Shown here: one piece after another, positions 9,481-23,356 of the stretch | How positions within the stretch are numbered: the first letter of the stretch is position 1 | How the letters are laid out: each line of letters starts with the position of its first letter | DNA from: Rhizobium sp. BK376 | GTDB lineage: Bacteria > Pseudomonadota > Alphaproteobacteria > Rhizobiales > Rhizobiaceae | Assembly (NCBI RefSeq): GCF_004341625.1 | Contig: NZ_SLZG01000005.1 | Location: 310,001 to 374,000, forward strand | DNA: 64,000 nt | Direction of reading: 5' to 3' | Translations under genes and position numbers: made by a program | Notes under the pieces: model-generated | The model's input: only the letters and a program-made list of their open reading frames with translations | Told to the model about the DNA's origin: nothing | The model's database searches: none

Positions 9481-10481
9481 CGTGATCTCTCCAGTTCCAT
9501 CGGCTTCAAGCCGAGCCGGCGGAAAAGAGCCGTATCGTGATCCTCGCCAGGATTATCCGCAGTCAGGAGCGTATCTCCGACAAAGATAGAATTCGCCCCG
9601 GCAAAGAAACAGAGCGCCTGCAACTCGTCACTCATGTCGGTGCGGCCGGCAGACAGGCGCACATGCGAGGTCGGCATCAGGATTCGCGCGAGCGCGATGG
9701 TGCGGACGAATTCGATCGGGTCGATCGGCTCGGCATTCGCCAGCTTGGAGCCGGGGATCGGAATCAGCATGTTGATCGGCACGCTCTCCGGTGCCGCAGG
9801 CAAGTTGGCAAGCGTAACCAGCATCGAAACGCGATCCTCTGCCGTTTCTCCCATCCCAAGTATCCCGCCTGCGCAGACCTTGATGCCCGCATCCCGGACA
9901 TTGGCAAGTGTTTCCAGCCGGTCCTCAAAAGTGCGCGTGGTGATGATCTCCGAATAGAAGCGCTCGGAGGTATCGAGATTGTGATTGTAGTAATCGAGGC
10001 CGGCATCGGCGAGCCGTGCGGATTGTTCTGATGTCAGCATGCCGAGGGTCATGCAGGTTTCCATGCCGAGCGCCCTGACGCCCTCGACCATGGCGACGAG
10101 ACTATCCATGTCGCGGTCCTTGGGATTGCGCCAGGCTGCGCCCATGCAATAGCGCGTCGCCCCGCTCTCCTTTGCCTTTCGTGCCTCTGTCAGCACGCGC
10201 TCGACCTCCATGAGCTTCGAGGCCTTCAGCCCGGTCGGATAGTGCGCAGACTGGCTGCAATAGCCGCAGTCCTCGGCGCAGCCACCGGTTTTGATCGACA
10301 GAAGCCGGCTTATCTGGATGGCGTTCGGGTCGAAATTGTCGCGGTGAACGGTCTGGGCTCGATAAAGCAGATCGTTGAATGGCAAATTATAGATAAAATT
10401 CGCTTCTTGAATGGAGGTGGTGCGAGAATCGGGCTTCGAATGCTGTCCCTGATGTACTGGCTTGTCGAAAGATTGATCCAA
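9477..10481 (-). CDS. bioB: Biotin synthase (radical SAM)
   Basis: This radical S-adenosylmethionine enzyme inserts sulfur into dethiobiotin, 334 aa. The radical-SAM cysteine triad is in [13 protein letters not shown] (CxxxCxxC), and the later [15 protein letters not shown] and AGRTDMS segments match BioB. The start is a TTG at 10479-10481: no ATG lies before the cysteine motif, and AGGGGA sits five bases upstream of the TTG. It is the first gene of the operon, directly downstream of two BioR-type sites, so transcription should fall when biotin is plentiful. A TTG start may also hold its translation low. Confidence 0.95.
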   Translation of the reverse strand: MDQSFDKPVHQGQHSKPDSRTTSIQEANFIYNLPFNDLLYRAQTVHRDNFDPNAIQISRLLSIKTGGCAEDCGYCSQSAHYPTGLKASKLMEVERVLTEARKAKESGATRYCMGAAWRNPKDRDMDSLVAMVEGVRALGMETCMTLGMLTSEQSARLADAGLDYYNHNLDTSERFYSEIITTRTFEDRLETLANVRDAGIKVCAGGILGMGETAEDRVSMLVTLANLPAAPESVPINMLIPIPGSKLANAEPIDPIEFVRTIALARILMPTSHVRLSAGRTDMSDELQALCFFAGANSIFVGDTLLTADNPGEDHDTALFRRLGLKPMELERSR

Positions 10482-10501
10482 AACGTTCCCCTGCCCTGAG
10501 T

Positions 10502-10530
10502 CTGTAGATAATTATCGTTTTTATCTATAA
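10502..10530 (-). promoter_or_regulatory. BioR operator pair upstream of bioB
   Basis: TTATCTATAA at 10521-10530 is an exact match to the BioR box known from Agrobacterium and other alphaproteobacteria. A second, weaker copy in the opposite orientation, CTGTAGATAA at 10502-10511, matches TTATAGATAA at 8 of 10 positions. Both lie within 50 bases of the bioB start codon, in the promoter/leader region. BioR is a GntR-family repressor of biotin genes; its gene is not recognisable in this window. Confidence 0.85.
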
Positions 10531-10593
10531 TTTTCTCGGAAGGGAAGCCTCTTTGCAGGTGGAGCCTGAGAAGCGAGATTTCTCCAGGAATCA

Positions 10594-10629
10594 AAAGACC
10601 TGTCGAGTGGCCTCACACGACAGGTCTTT
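10594..10629 (-). terminator. Rho-independent-type terminator of the tau operon
   Basis: AAAGACCTGTCG (10594-10605) pairs perfectly with CGACAGGTCTTT (10618-10629) around a 12-base loop, a 12-bp stem. Read on the minus strand the second arm ends in TCTTTT. It lies about 85 bases after the tauC stop and upstream of the BioR sites, so it should separate tau transcription from bioB. Confidence 0.75.
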
Positions 10630-10714
10630 GCTTTGCTTCGTGGTGTGACTGCCCCTCTCTAATGAGCAGCCATGGTTCGCGATGGTACGCGCTAAACGCG
10701 TTGTGTCCTCGACT

Positions 10715-11557
10715 TCAAAGCTTCCCCTTCCAGGGGATCAGGCGCTGCTCCAGGAAGCGCATAGCCATCGTGAAGGCGCAGGCGAAAACCGCGATCACAA
10801 TCAGGCCGACAAAGACGACATCCGTGGCGAGGAAATTGGCGGCCGACATGATCATGTAGCCGACACCGGATTGTGCCGCGATCAGCTCAGCGGCCACCAA
10901 TGTGGACAACACCGCGCCGATCGCGATGCGAGTTCCGGTCAGCACTTCGGGAAGCGCCGACGGTAATACGATCGTTGTGAAGATCTGCCTTGCGTTCGCT
11001 CCGAGAGAGCGAGCGGCGTTGATGCGCTCCTGCGGCACGGAGCGGACGCCGGCTTGGGCAGCGTAGCATATGGGTGCGAAGGCAGCGAGGCTCAGAAGCA
11101 GGATCTTCGATGACTCGCCGATGCCGAGCCAGATGATGAGGAGCGGAAGATAGGCAAGCGGCGGCAGCCCCCAATAGATATCGATGGGAACGCTCAGGAT
11201 GCCCCTGGCCCAACGATTGAGCCCCATGAGCAACCCCACGGGTACGCCGAGACCGATACCGAAGGCCAGGGCCACGCTGACGCGACCGAGGCTGGCAAGG
11301 ACGTGGTCGAGAAGCGTCCCATTCGCATAGCCGTCGGAAGCGATCGCCAGGGTCTGCGTGAGGACCTCCTTCGGCGAGGGTAGAAACAGCGGGGAGGCGA
11401 GGTGATATCTGGTCGCCGCGACCCAAGCCACGAGCAGCGCGACAAGGGTCGCTGCGCTTATGGCCAACGTGCCACCAGGTTTGCCGAAGGAGCGGACCGG
11501 CGAGCGCTTTTGTTTTTCTTCCGCGGTCGGCAGGCCGGTGTCTGTTGCGACGGTCAT
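10715..11557 (-). CDS. tauC: Taurine-type ABC transporter permease
   Basis: This is an inner-membrane subunit of 280 aa with a cytoplasmic N-terminal tail of about 30 residues and about six membrane helices. The ATPase-docking loop is in NAARSLGANARQIFTTIVLP, and IDIYWGLPPLAYLPLLIIWL, GESSKILLL and VAAELIAAQSGVGYMI are very close to the same places in TauC of E. coli. It follows tauB by 45 bases. It should import taurine or another alkyl sulfonate. No TauD dioxygenase is in the window, so the imported compound must be processed elsewhere. Confidence 0.85.
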   Translation of the reverse strand: MTVATDTGLPTAEEKQKRSPVRSFGKPGGTLAISAATLVALLVAWVAATRYHLASPLFLPSPKEVLTQTLAIASDGYANGTLLDHVLASLGRVSVALAFGIGLGVPVGLLMGLNRWARGILSVPIDIYWGLPPLAYLPLLIIWLGIGESSKILLLSLAAFAPICYAAQAGVRSVPQERINAARSLGANARQIFTTIVLPSALPEVLTGTRIAIGAVLSTLVAAELIAAQSGVGYMIMSAANFLATDVVFVGLIVIAVFACAFTMAMRFLEQRLIPWKGKL

Positions 11558-11602
11558 TTCAAAATCCTTTGTCTCGATGATATCGGCCGGTTCGTGGTGC
11601 CA

Positions 11603-12394
11603 TCAGGCCACTTCGAACTGGGACCGCGCGGGCTTATGGATCAGCGAGCGGATTTCCCCCCGCAGCGCGACGAATTCGGGATTTGCCAGCACGGGGCCAA
11701 TATCTCCGGCCACAGCGAATTCACGAACAAAATTGGCCTGATATCGGGCAACGATCCGGCCCGGCCTTGGCGACATGACCAGGATATGCGTGCCGAGCGT
11801 CAGCGCTTCCTCGATCGAATGCGTAATGAAGAAGATCTGTTTTCCGGTCTTTGCCCAGATGGAGGCGAGCAGCTGCTGCATGTTCTCCCGCGTCAGGCTG
11901 TCGAGAGCGCCGAAGGGCTCGTCCATCAGCAGCACCTTGGGGTCGGTGGCGAGCGCCCGCGCGATGCCGACGCGCTGCCGCATGCCGCCCGACAATTCAT
12001 ATGGCGGCTTTTTCTCGAAATCGGCGAGGCCGACGAGATCGAGCAGCGCGCGCGCCTGGCGATGTCGTTCCACCTTCGCGACGCCGCGATAGCGCAGGCC
12101 AAGCGCGACATTGTCGAGGACATTGGCCCAGGGCAGCAGCGTGTCCTTCTGGAATACGACGCCGCGATCCCCGCCCGGGCCTTCCACAGATCTTCCGTCA
12201 ATGAGAATTTCGCCATCCGTCAGCGGCTGAAACCCGGCGATAGCGCTGAGCAAGGTCGATTTCCCGCAACCCGATGCCCCGAGCGCAACGACGATCGAAG
12301 CCGGCGGAATGTCGAATGAGACATTATCCAGCGCATGGACTTCCGTTCCGTCCGTAGCCTGGAATTTTACGGTGGCGTTTCTGATTGAAAGCAT
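11603..12394 (-). CDS. tauB: Taurine-type ABC transporter ATP-binding protein
   Basis: This is a cytoplasmic ATPase of 263 aa in the nitrate/sulfonate/taurine (TauT) class. Walker A is GASGCGKST near residue 38, the Q-loop is [18 protein letters not shown], the signature [15 protein letters not shown] is near 140, Walker B is [13 protein letters not shown] and the switch is ITHSIEEAL. The ending [12 protein letters not shown] before the C-terminal helix is of the type seen in this class. It lies between tauA and tauC on the same strand. Confidence 0.88.
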   Translation of the reverse strand: MLSIRNATVKFQATDGTEVHALDNVSFDIPPASIVVALGASGCGKSTLLSAIAGFQPLTDGEILIDGRSVEGPGGDRGVVFQKDTLLPWANVLDNVALGLRYRGVAKVERHRQARALLDLVGLADFEKKPPYELSGGMRQRVGIARALATDPKVLLMDEPFGALDSLTRENMQQLLASIWAKTGKQIFFITHSIEEALTLGTHILVMSPRPGRIVARYQANFVREFAVAGDIGPVLANPEFVALRGEIRSLIHKPARSQFEVA

Positions 12395-12458
12395 GGCCTG
12401 TCCTCGCCCGAATACGGCGGCTCAGGTTTGAGCCGCCGTCCTGTGCTTGTGGGTTACG

Positions 12459-13466
12459 TCAGTTGGACGCGAGTGCTGCCGCGGCGAATTGCGGGTCGAC
12501 AAAGGAGGCGTAGCTGTCCTTGACGGCAGTGATCTTCTTCTGCTCCTTGAGGAATTGCGCCGTGTCCTTGAGTGTCTTGGCGATGTTTCCCTTGTCTCCA
12601 CCGCCGAGCCATGCATCCGTTACCTGCTCCTGAAGCGGAACGACGACCGTCGTCTTCAGCCAGCCGGCATTCTCCTCGGGCGTTCCGCCCTGGAGTTTGG
12701 CGATCAGCTTGATGTTGTCGGAGGTCGGTCCCCAGGCGTCCGGATGCTTGGCAAAGTCGACATAATATTTGTCAATAAGGCTCACATATTTCGTCAGGAA
12801 TTCCGGGTTCTTCTTAGCGAAATCGGAGGTCGCGACGAGGGAGCTGAAAACGGGGGCGCCGGCCTTGGAGACTTCGCCCGAGGTCACCAGCACCTTGCCG
12901 TCCTTTTTGAGTTCCGTCAGTGCCGGATCCCAGACGAAAGCGCCGTCGATGTCGCCGCGTTTCCACGCCGCGACGATCTGTGGCTGCGGCATTGCAATGA
13001 CCTGCGCATCCTTCTCCGTCAGCCCTTGCTGTTTCAGATAGGCGAGCAACTGATAATGGTCGGTGGAAACGGGAGCGGCCGAGAACTTCTTGCCCTTCAA
13101 GTCAGCAGCCGATTTGATCTCGGGCCGCACGACCAGCGCTTCGCTGTCGCCGGCGCCGGCGGTGATGTAAATGCCCTTGACATCGAGATCGCGGCTGACT
13201 GAGGCCGCATAGGGGCTGGAGCCGACATCGCCAAGCTGCACGTCGCCGGAGGCAATGGCCGCGAAAATATCGGCTCCGGAGTTGAAGCGGCGGAATTCGA
13301 TATTCCAACCGGTCTGCTTGGCGAGCTCGCCGTTTGCGATCCCGACCAGATAGGGAACCGCACCGGTCTGATAGGCGATGACCACCTTCTTGGCGTCTTC
13401 CGCGTGAGCGGATGTGAGGAGCGAGGCAAGCAAGCCGACGGCCCCGAGAAATCTCTTGATATGCAT
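12459..13466 (-). CDS. tauA: Taurine-type ABC transporter substrate-binding protein
   Basis: This is a periplasmic binding protein of 335 aa. The signal peptide is residues 1-22, ending in SAHA before EDAKKVVIAYQTG. The mature part follows TauA closely: FRRFNSGADIFAAIASGDVQ, GSSPYAA, SEALVVRPE, AAWKRGDIDGAFVWDP and DTAQFLKEQKKI near the end. The ligand is therefore probably taurine or a related sulfonate. GAGAGGG lies upstream of the ATG. It is the first gene of tauABC and is divergent from the oxoprolinase gene. Confidence 0.87.
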   Translation of the reverse strand: MHIKRFLGAVGLLASLLTSAHAEDAKKVVIAYQTGAVPYLVGIANGELAKQTGWNIEFRRFNSGADIFAAIASGDVQLGDVGSSPYAASVSRDLDVKGIYITAGAGDSEALVVRPEIKSAADLKGKKFSAAPVSTDHYQLLAYLKQQGLTEKDAQVIAMPQPQIVAAWKRGDIDGAFVWDPALTELKKDGKVLVTSGEVSKAGAPVFSSLVATSDFAKKNPEFLTKYVSLIDKYYVDFAKHPDAWGPTSDNIKLIAKLQGGTPEENAGWLKTTVVVPLQEQVTDAWLGGGDKGNIAKTLKDTAQFLKEQKKITAVKDSYASFVDPQFAAAALASN

Positions 13467-13804
13467 GGTTCTACCCTCTCGAAATCATCCATCGGCCGGT
13501 GTGGCGAGGAACGACAGATAGGTTTCCATATTGTCTATGTTATTTGTAGATTATTAATTCTAAATTTTGTGTCCACCGGGAAACAGGCGTTTCGCGTTTG
13601 AACGGAACCGAGCAGCAATGCGCTGATGGCCACGCCGTCTTGTCGCCGCAGGCGTTTGGCCACAGAGTGGGGACGCTTTGCCTCTCGGCAGAGCTGAACA
13701 GGGGAAACAGTATCGCCGGAGATGATTGTTGTTGACGACAAAACGTTGACGATTTATCGATATTTTGTCTCGATAAAAATAAGCATCCTGGCGGAGGTTG
13801 GGCG
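13467..13804. promoter_or_regulatory. Divergent promoter region between tauA and the oxoprolinase gene, with inverted repeats
   Basis: This is a 338-base gap with no credible gene and AT-rich stretches at both ends. On the oxoprolinase side there is TTTATCGA (13753-13760) and its exact reverse complement TCGATAAA (13770-13777) with a 9-base spacer, and TTGTTGACGACAAAA at 13729-13743 in which TTGT and ACAA are inverted. Two TTGACG elements (13732-13737 and 13746-13751) could be -35 boxes. The MarR-like regulator encoded downstream is the likely binder, because its own promoter has a similar TTTGTTGACAAA. No BioR box is present here. Confidence 0.5.
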
Positions 13805-17431
<3,627 letters not shown>

Positions 17432-17510
17432 GAGAGGTCTTTGGAGCGCTGGAGCCGCCTCGGGTGCGGCTCTCGCGGACCAAAGGTTAACAATTGAATC
17501 TTAGCGATAA

Positions 17511-17543
17511 TTTGTTGACAAAATGTCGCTGTTCGATAACCTG
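17511..17543 (+). promoter_or_regulatory. Candidate promoter/operator of the MarR-peptide transporter operon
   Basis: TTTGTTGACAAA (17511-17522) is an inverted repeat (TTTGT-TG-ACAAA) that contains a consensus -35 box, TTGACA, at 17515-17520. A plausible but weak -10 lies around 17537-17542. The overlap of an inverted repeat with the -35 box fits autorepression by the regulator gene that starts at 17579. Confidence 0.45.
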
Positions 17544-17578
17544 CCCATTACCCCGAGGGGCTAGCGTGAGAGGGCTCA

Positions 17579-18102
17579 TTGGATAAGCCGAAGGACAAGA
17601 AACCGCGCGAATTGATCGTATCGTCCGCCCATCTGGCGGTCGGCAGTTCTCCCGCCCTTTCCGAGCTGGAATACGGGTTGATCCTCTTCTCCCACGCTTT
17701 CAATCGCTGGATGGTCCGCTGCATGTCGGCGGCCGGCGCGCCTGGTCTCTCCCCGATCGAAATCCTGATCATTCACTCGGTGCGTCACCGCGACCGGCCG
17801 AAGACGCTGTCCGATCTCTGCCTCGTGCTCGATATCGAAGACACGCATATCGCCAATTATGCCGTGAAGAAGCTGGAGAGCGCCGGCCTCGTGAAGACGG
17901 GCAAGTCCGGCAAGGAAAAGGTGATCCAGACCACCGAAAAGGGTCTGGAGGCGCTGAAGCGCTACTCCGAAATCCGCGAACGGCTGTTGGTCGAGGCGAC
18001 GAAGGTTTCCGGTCTCTCCCAGGACGACCTGTCCGACATCGCCTCGCATCTCAGGGCGTTGTCGGGCTACTACGAGCAGGCAGCGAGGTCGGCAGCAACC
18101 CT

Positions 18103-18106
<4 letters not shown>
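17579..18106 (+). CDS. MarR-like winged-helix transcriptional regulator
   Basis: This is a DNA-binding regulator of 175 aa. After a polar N-terminal tail the MarR fold is visible: the dimerisation helix around ELEYGLILFSHAFNRWMVRC, the recognition region LSPIEILIIHSVRHRDRPKT and LCLVLDIEDTHIANYAVKKL, then the beta-wing LVKTGKSGKEKVIQTTEKG. The start is TTG 17579 after GAGAGGG; the GTG at 17565 runs into a stop at once. It overlaps the ATPase gene by four bases (ATGA), so it is the first gene of the peptide-transport operon and probably controls it and the oxoprolinase gene. The inducer is unknown. Confidence 0.85.
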
Positions 18107-19935
<1,829 letters not shown>

Positions 19936-19988
19936 GACAAATGCAGACCCGAACGCCAATCTTTAAAAAACACTGGGGAACCAAAGAA

Positions 19989-21518
19989 ATGAAAGCCAAC
20001 CGATATCGACATCTTCTCCTGGCAGCCGCCGTGTCGCTGCTTCCGCTCGCAACCACGGCGAACCTCGCCCATGCCGCCGGTACCCTGACTGTCGCCCTGG
20101 AGCGGGATGACGGAAGCTGGGATCCGATCGATACCTTTACCCTTACTTGGGGCCGCATCGGCAGCAATCTCTATGATGGCCTCGTCATGCGCACGCCCGA
20201 TCTCAAGCTCCAGCCCGGCCTGGCGACGAGCTGGGATTTCCTCGACGACAACAAGCGCATCCGCTTCCACCTGCGCCAGGGCGTGAAATTCCACGACGGC
20301 GAGGATTTCAACGCCGCGGCCGTGAAGTTCACTTTCGACCGCCTTCTCGGACCGGAAGGCGCCAAGGGCCCGCAGCAGGCAAACTATACCTCGATCGGCT
20401 CCGTGACTGTCGTCGACGACTATACGGTCGACTTCACACTGAAGTCGCCCGATCCAGTGCTGATCACCAAGCTTGCCGGCTATGGCGCGATGATCGTTCC
20501 GCCGAAATACATCCAGGAAAAGGGCGACGAATATTTCAACCTGCATCCGGTTGGAACGGGCCCGTTCAAGTTCGTCGATTACAAGCCGAAAGTCAGCCTG
20601 ACGCTCGAAGCCAATCCGGACTATTGGGGCGGTGCGCCGAAGCTCAGTGGCCTGGTCTACCGTTTCATCCCTGAAGCCGCGACCCAGGTCTCGGAGCTGC
20701 AGTCCGGCGGCGTCGATATCGCCACGCTCGTGCCGATCAGCCTGGTCAAAACCATCGCCGACGATCCGAAGCTTGCTATCGAAAGCATCGTCGGCCCCAC
20801 GGTGACCATGCTGCGCTTCAACACCGCCGACGGCATTACCAAGGATCCGGCCGTGCGCAAGGCCTTGATCGAGGCGATCGATCGCGACGCAATCATCGAC
20901 CAGATTCTGCAGGGCAACGGCAAGCCCATCGCCAGCCTGCAAAGCTCCCTCTCATTCGGCTATGATCCGGCCCTCAAGCCTCTGCCTTTTGACCCCGCCG
21001 CCGCCAAGGCGGCGCTGAACAAAGCGGGCGTTAAGCCCGGCACGACAGTCGAACTGTCCTATGTCGGCGCCGACGCCACGTTCCGAGAAGTTGCACAGAC
21101 AGTCGCCGCCTACCTTCAAGGCGTTGGAATCACGGCGACATTGAAATCATACGAGGCGAGCGTCTTCTATTCGGACGTCATCCCCCACGCAAAGACCGGA
21201 TCATTGTTCCAGTACAACTGGGGCGGCTGGACATTTGATTTCGACAATACGGCCTATCTCCTCTACCACAGCGGCCAATTCTGGAATCCGTACATCAAGG
21301 ATGTCAAGATGGACCAGCTGCTGGAGGCTCAGCGCGCGACGTATAACGTCGACGAGCGCAAGAAGATCCTAGCTGAAGTCGCCGCCTATGCTGCCGATCA
21401 AGCCTACGAAATTCCGCTCTACAACAACAACACGCTCTACGGCGTAAGCAAGCGCATCCACAACCTACCGCCGACACCGGATATCCGCTTCCGCTTCGTC
21501 GATACCACTGTCGAGTAA
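19989..21518 (+). CDS. Peptide ABC transporter substrate-binding protein (family 5)
   Basis: This is a periplasmic binding protein of 509 aa in the DppA/OppA/GsiB class. ATG 19989 is chosen over the in-frame 19941 start because it gives a clean signal peptide (MKANRYRHLLLAAAVSLLPL, ending AHA before AGTLTVALERDD), and GGGGAA precedes it. Family signs are the LYDGLV region, WDFLDDNKRIRFHLRQGVKFHDG and GTGPFKFVDYKP. It follows the fused ATPase and precedes the two permeases. The ligand should be a peptide or peptide-like compound. Confidence 0.9.
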   Translation: MKANRYRHLLLAAAVSLLPLATTANLAHAAGTLTVALERDDGSWDPIDTFTLTWGRIGSNLYDGLVMRTPDLKLQPGLATSWDFLDDNKRIRFHLRQGVKFHDGEDFNAAAVKFTFDRLLGPEGAKGPQQANYTSIGSVTVVDDYTVDFTLKSPDPVLITKLAGYGAMIVPPKYIQEKGDEYFNLHPVGTGPFKFVDYKPKVSLTLEANPDYWGGAPKLSGLVYRFIPEAATQVSELQSGGVDIATLVPISLVKTIADDPKLAIESIVGPTVTMLRFNTADGITKDPAVRKALIEAIDRDAIIDQILQGNGKPIASLQSSLSFGYDPALKPLPFDPAAAKAALNKAGVKPGTTVELSYVGADATFREVAQTVAAYLQGVGITATLKSYEASVFYSDVIPHAKTGSLFQYNWGGWTFDFDNTAYLLYHSGQFWNPYIKDVKMDQLLEAQRATYNVDERKKILAEVAAYAADQAYEIPLYNNNTLYGVSKRIHNLPPTPDIRFRFVDTTVE

Positions 21519-21578
21519 ACAACGCCAGGTGACTGTCTGCCTGGTGGCGGGCAGTCATTCCTTCGGCAGAGGTCAATC

Positions 21579-22502
21579 ATGCCAGTCTATATATTGAGAC
21601 GTCTGTTTCAGGCGCTCTTCGTTGTGATCGTCGTGACATTGCTTGTCTCCTACGCCATCAGGCTATCGGGGGACCCGACCAGCATGTTGATGAGCGGCGG
21701 CGGCGCCATCAGCGAAGACGATCTGCAGCATATCCGCGACGGCCTCGGGCTAAACCAGCCGTTTCACATGCAATATATCCATTTCCTCGAAGGCATCCTG
21801 ACGGGCGACTTCGGCAGGAGCTTCTTTGGCGGGGGCTCCGTCTGGAGCATGATCGCACAGGCGCTTCCCGCGACCCTGCTGCTCGCCTTCCTGTCGCTCA
21901 TCCTCTCCTTTCTGATCTCGATCCCGCTCGGCATTCACGCGGCGGTCAAGGCAGGCTCCCTCTCGGATCAGTTGATCCGCATCCTGTCGCTGGTCGGCCT
22001 TTCCTTCCCGAATTTCTGGCTGGCGATCATGCTGGTCCTGATCTTCTCGATCAAACTCAACCTGCTGCCGGCAAGCGGCTTCCTCGAATATACCGGCCTC
22101 GTCATGCCGGTGGTGACGCTCGCCCTCATCCTTTCGGCGGTCAACGTGCGCATCGTGCGCTCGGCGATGCTGGAAACGCTGTCGACGCAATATATCCTCG
22201 TCTCCCGCGCCAAGGGCCTGAAAGACCGGGTCGTGCTCTACAAGCATGCGCTGCGCAACTGCCTGATCCCGCTGCTCACCTTCGTCGGCCTGCAGTTCGG
22301 CGATCTGCTCGGCGGCGTCGTCATCGTCGAGCGGGTCTTCAACTGGCCCGGCATGGGCAGCCTCGCCTTCGATGCCATCTCGTCGCGCGACTATCCTGTC
22401 CTGCAGGGCGTCATCACGGTCATGGCGCTGCTGATCGTCATCACCAACCTTTTGATCGACGTCGCCTACGGCATCATCGACCCTCGCATCGGGAGAGGCT
22501 GA
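21579..22502 (+). CDS. Peptide ABC transporter permease (DppB type)
   Basis: This is a membrane subunit of 307 aa. The first helix follows MPVYILRRLFQALFVVIVVT, and a periplasmic loop with LGLNQPFHMQYIHFLEG follows. The docking loop SRAKGLKDRVVLYKHALRNC is near residue 210, and GGVVIVERVFNWPGMGSLAFDAI is the DppB-type conserved C-terminal region. It is separated from the DppC-type gene by two bases. Confidence 0.92.
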   Translation: MPVYILRRLFQALFVVIVVTLLVSYAIRLSGDPTSMLMSGGGAISEDDLQHIRDGLGLNQPFHMQYIHFLEGILTGDFGRSFFGGGSVWSMIAQALPATLLLAFLSLILSFLISIPLGIHAAVKAGSLSDQLIRILSLVGLSFPNFWLAIMLVLIFSIKLNLLPASGFLEYTGLVMPVVTLALILSAVNVRIVRSAMLETLSTQYILVSRAKGLKDRVVLYKHALRNCLIPLLTFVGLQFGDLLGGVVIVERVFNWPGMGSLAFDAISSRDYPVLQGVITVMALLIVITNLLIDVAYGIIDPRIGRG

Positions 22503-22504
22503 GC

Positions 22505-23356
22505 ATGGCGACCTCGACGACCAAGACCGCTTCCGTCTTCCGCCACACCCCGCTCGAACTCATCCTCGGCCTGATCTTCACGATCGGCATGGTGCTGCTC
22601 GTCGTCTTCTCGGACGTCATTTTTGGCAGCAAGGCCGACATGATGGACCTGCGCGCGCGCCTGCTGCCGCCCTTCGTCAGCCTTAACCACATCCTCGGCA
22701 CTGATCCTCTCGGACGTGACGTGCTTGCCCGCATCGCCGCCGGCGGCAAGATTTCGCTGATCGTCGGCCTGGTATCCGTCGCAGGAGCCACTGTGATCGG
22801 CACCATCGCTGGCCTGATCGCCGGCTATTTCCGCGGCATAGCCGACATGATCCTGATGCGCATTGCCGACATCCAGCTGGCCATGCCCTTCATCCTGATG
22901 GCAATCACCTTCATCGCCATCGTCGGCCCCGGCCTGTCGATCCTGATCCTGCTTATGATCGTGGCGCAATGGGTGCAATATGCCCGCCTTGTGCGCGGTC
23001 TTGTGCTCTCGCTCAGGGATCGGGAATTCATCCAGTCGGCTCGCGCCATCGGCGTTGGCAATCTGCGCATCATCGTCCACCACATCGTGCCGAATATCAT
23101 CGGCCCGGTGATCGTGCTGATGACGCTGAATATCGCGACCAACATCCTTCTTGAAAGCAGCCTGACCTTCGTCGGCCTCGGCGTCGATGCGACGATCCCG
23201 AGCTGGGGCGGAATGCTCGCCGACGGGCGCACCTATGTGCAGTCCGCCTGGTGGGTCACCGTCTTCCCCGGCTTCGCCATCATGTTCACCGTGCTCGGCC
23301 TCAACCTTCTCGGCGACTGGCTGCGCGACTATCTCGATCCTACGAGGGAAAAATGA
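22505..23356 (+). CDS. Peptide ABC transporter permease (DppC type)
   Basis: This is the second membrane subunit, 283 aa. The N-terminal helix is followed by the DppC hallmark LGTDPLGRDVLARIAAGG near residues 63-80. The docking loop SARAIGVGNLRIIVHHIVPN is near 178, and SSLTFVGLGVDATIPSWGGM comes near the end. Its TGA overlaps the ATG of the next gene by four bases, linking the transporter translationally to the M14-type peptidase. Confidence 0.92.
   Translation: MATSTTKTASVFRHTPLELILGLIFTIGMVLLVVFSDVIFGSKADMMDLRARLLPPFVSLNHILGTDPLGRDVLARIAAGGKISLIVGLVSVAGATVIGTIAGLIAGYFRGIADMILMRIADIQLAMPFILMAITFIAIVGPGLSILILLMIVAQWVQYARLVRGLVLSLRDREFIQSARAIGVGNLRIIVHHIVPNIIGPVIVLMTLNIATNILLESSLTFVGLGVDATIPSWGGMLADGRTYVQSAWWVTVFPGFAIMFTVLGLNLLGDWLRDYLDPTREK

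Noticed and set aside
13501..13570. Possible BioR box in the tauA promoter (TATCT/TAGAT-like stretches)
   Set aside because: No window matches TTATCTATAA closely, and spacing and orientation differ from the bioB sites.
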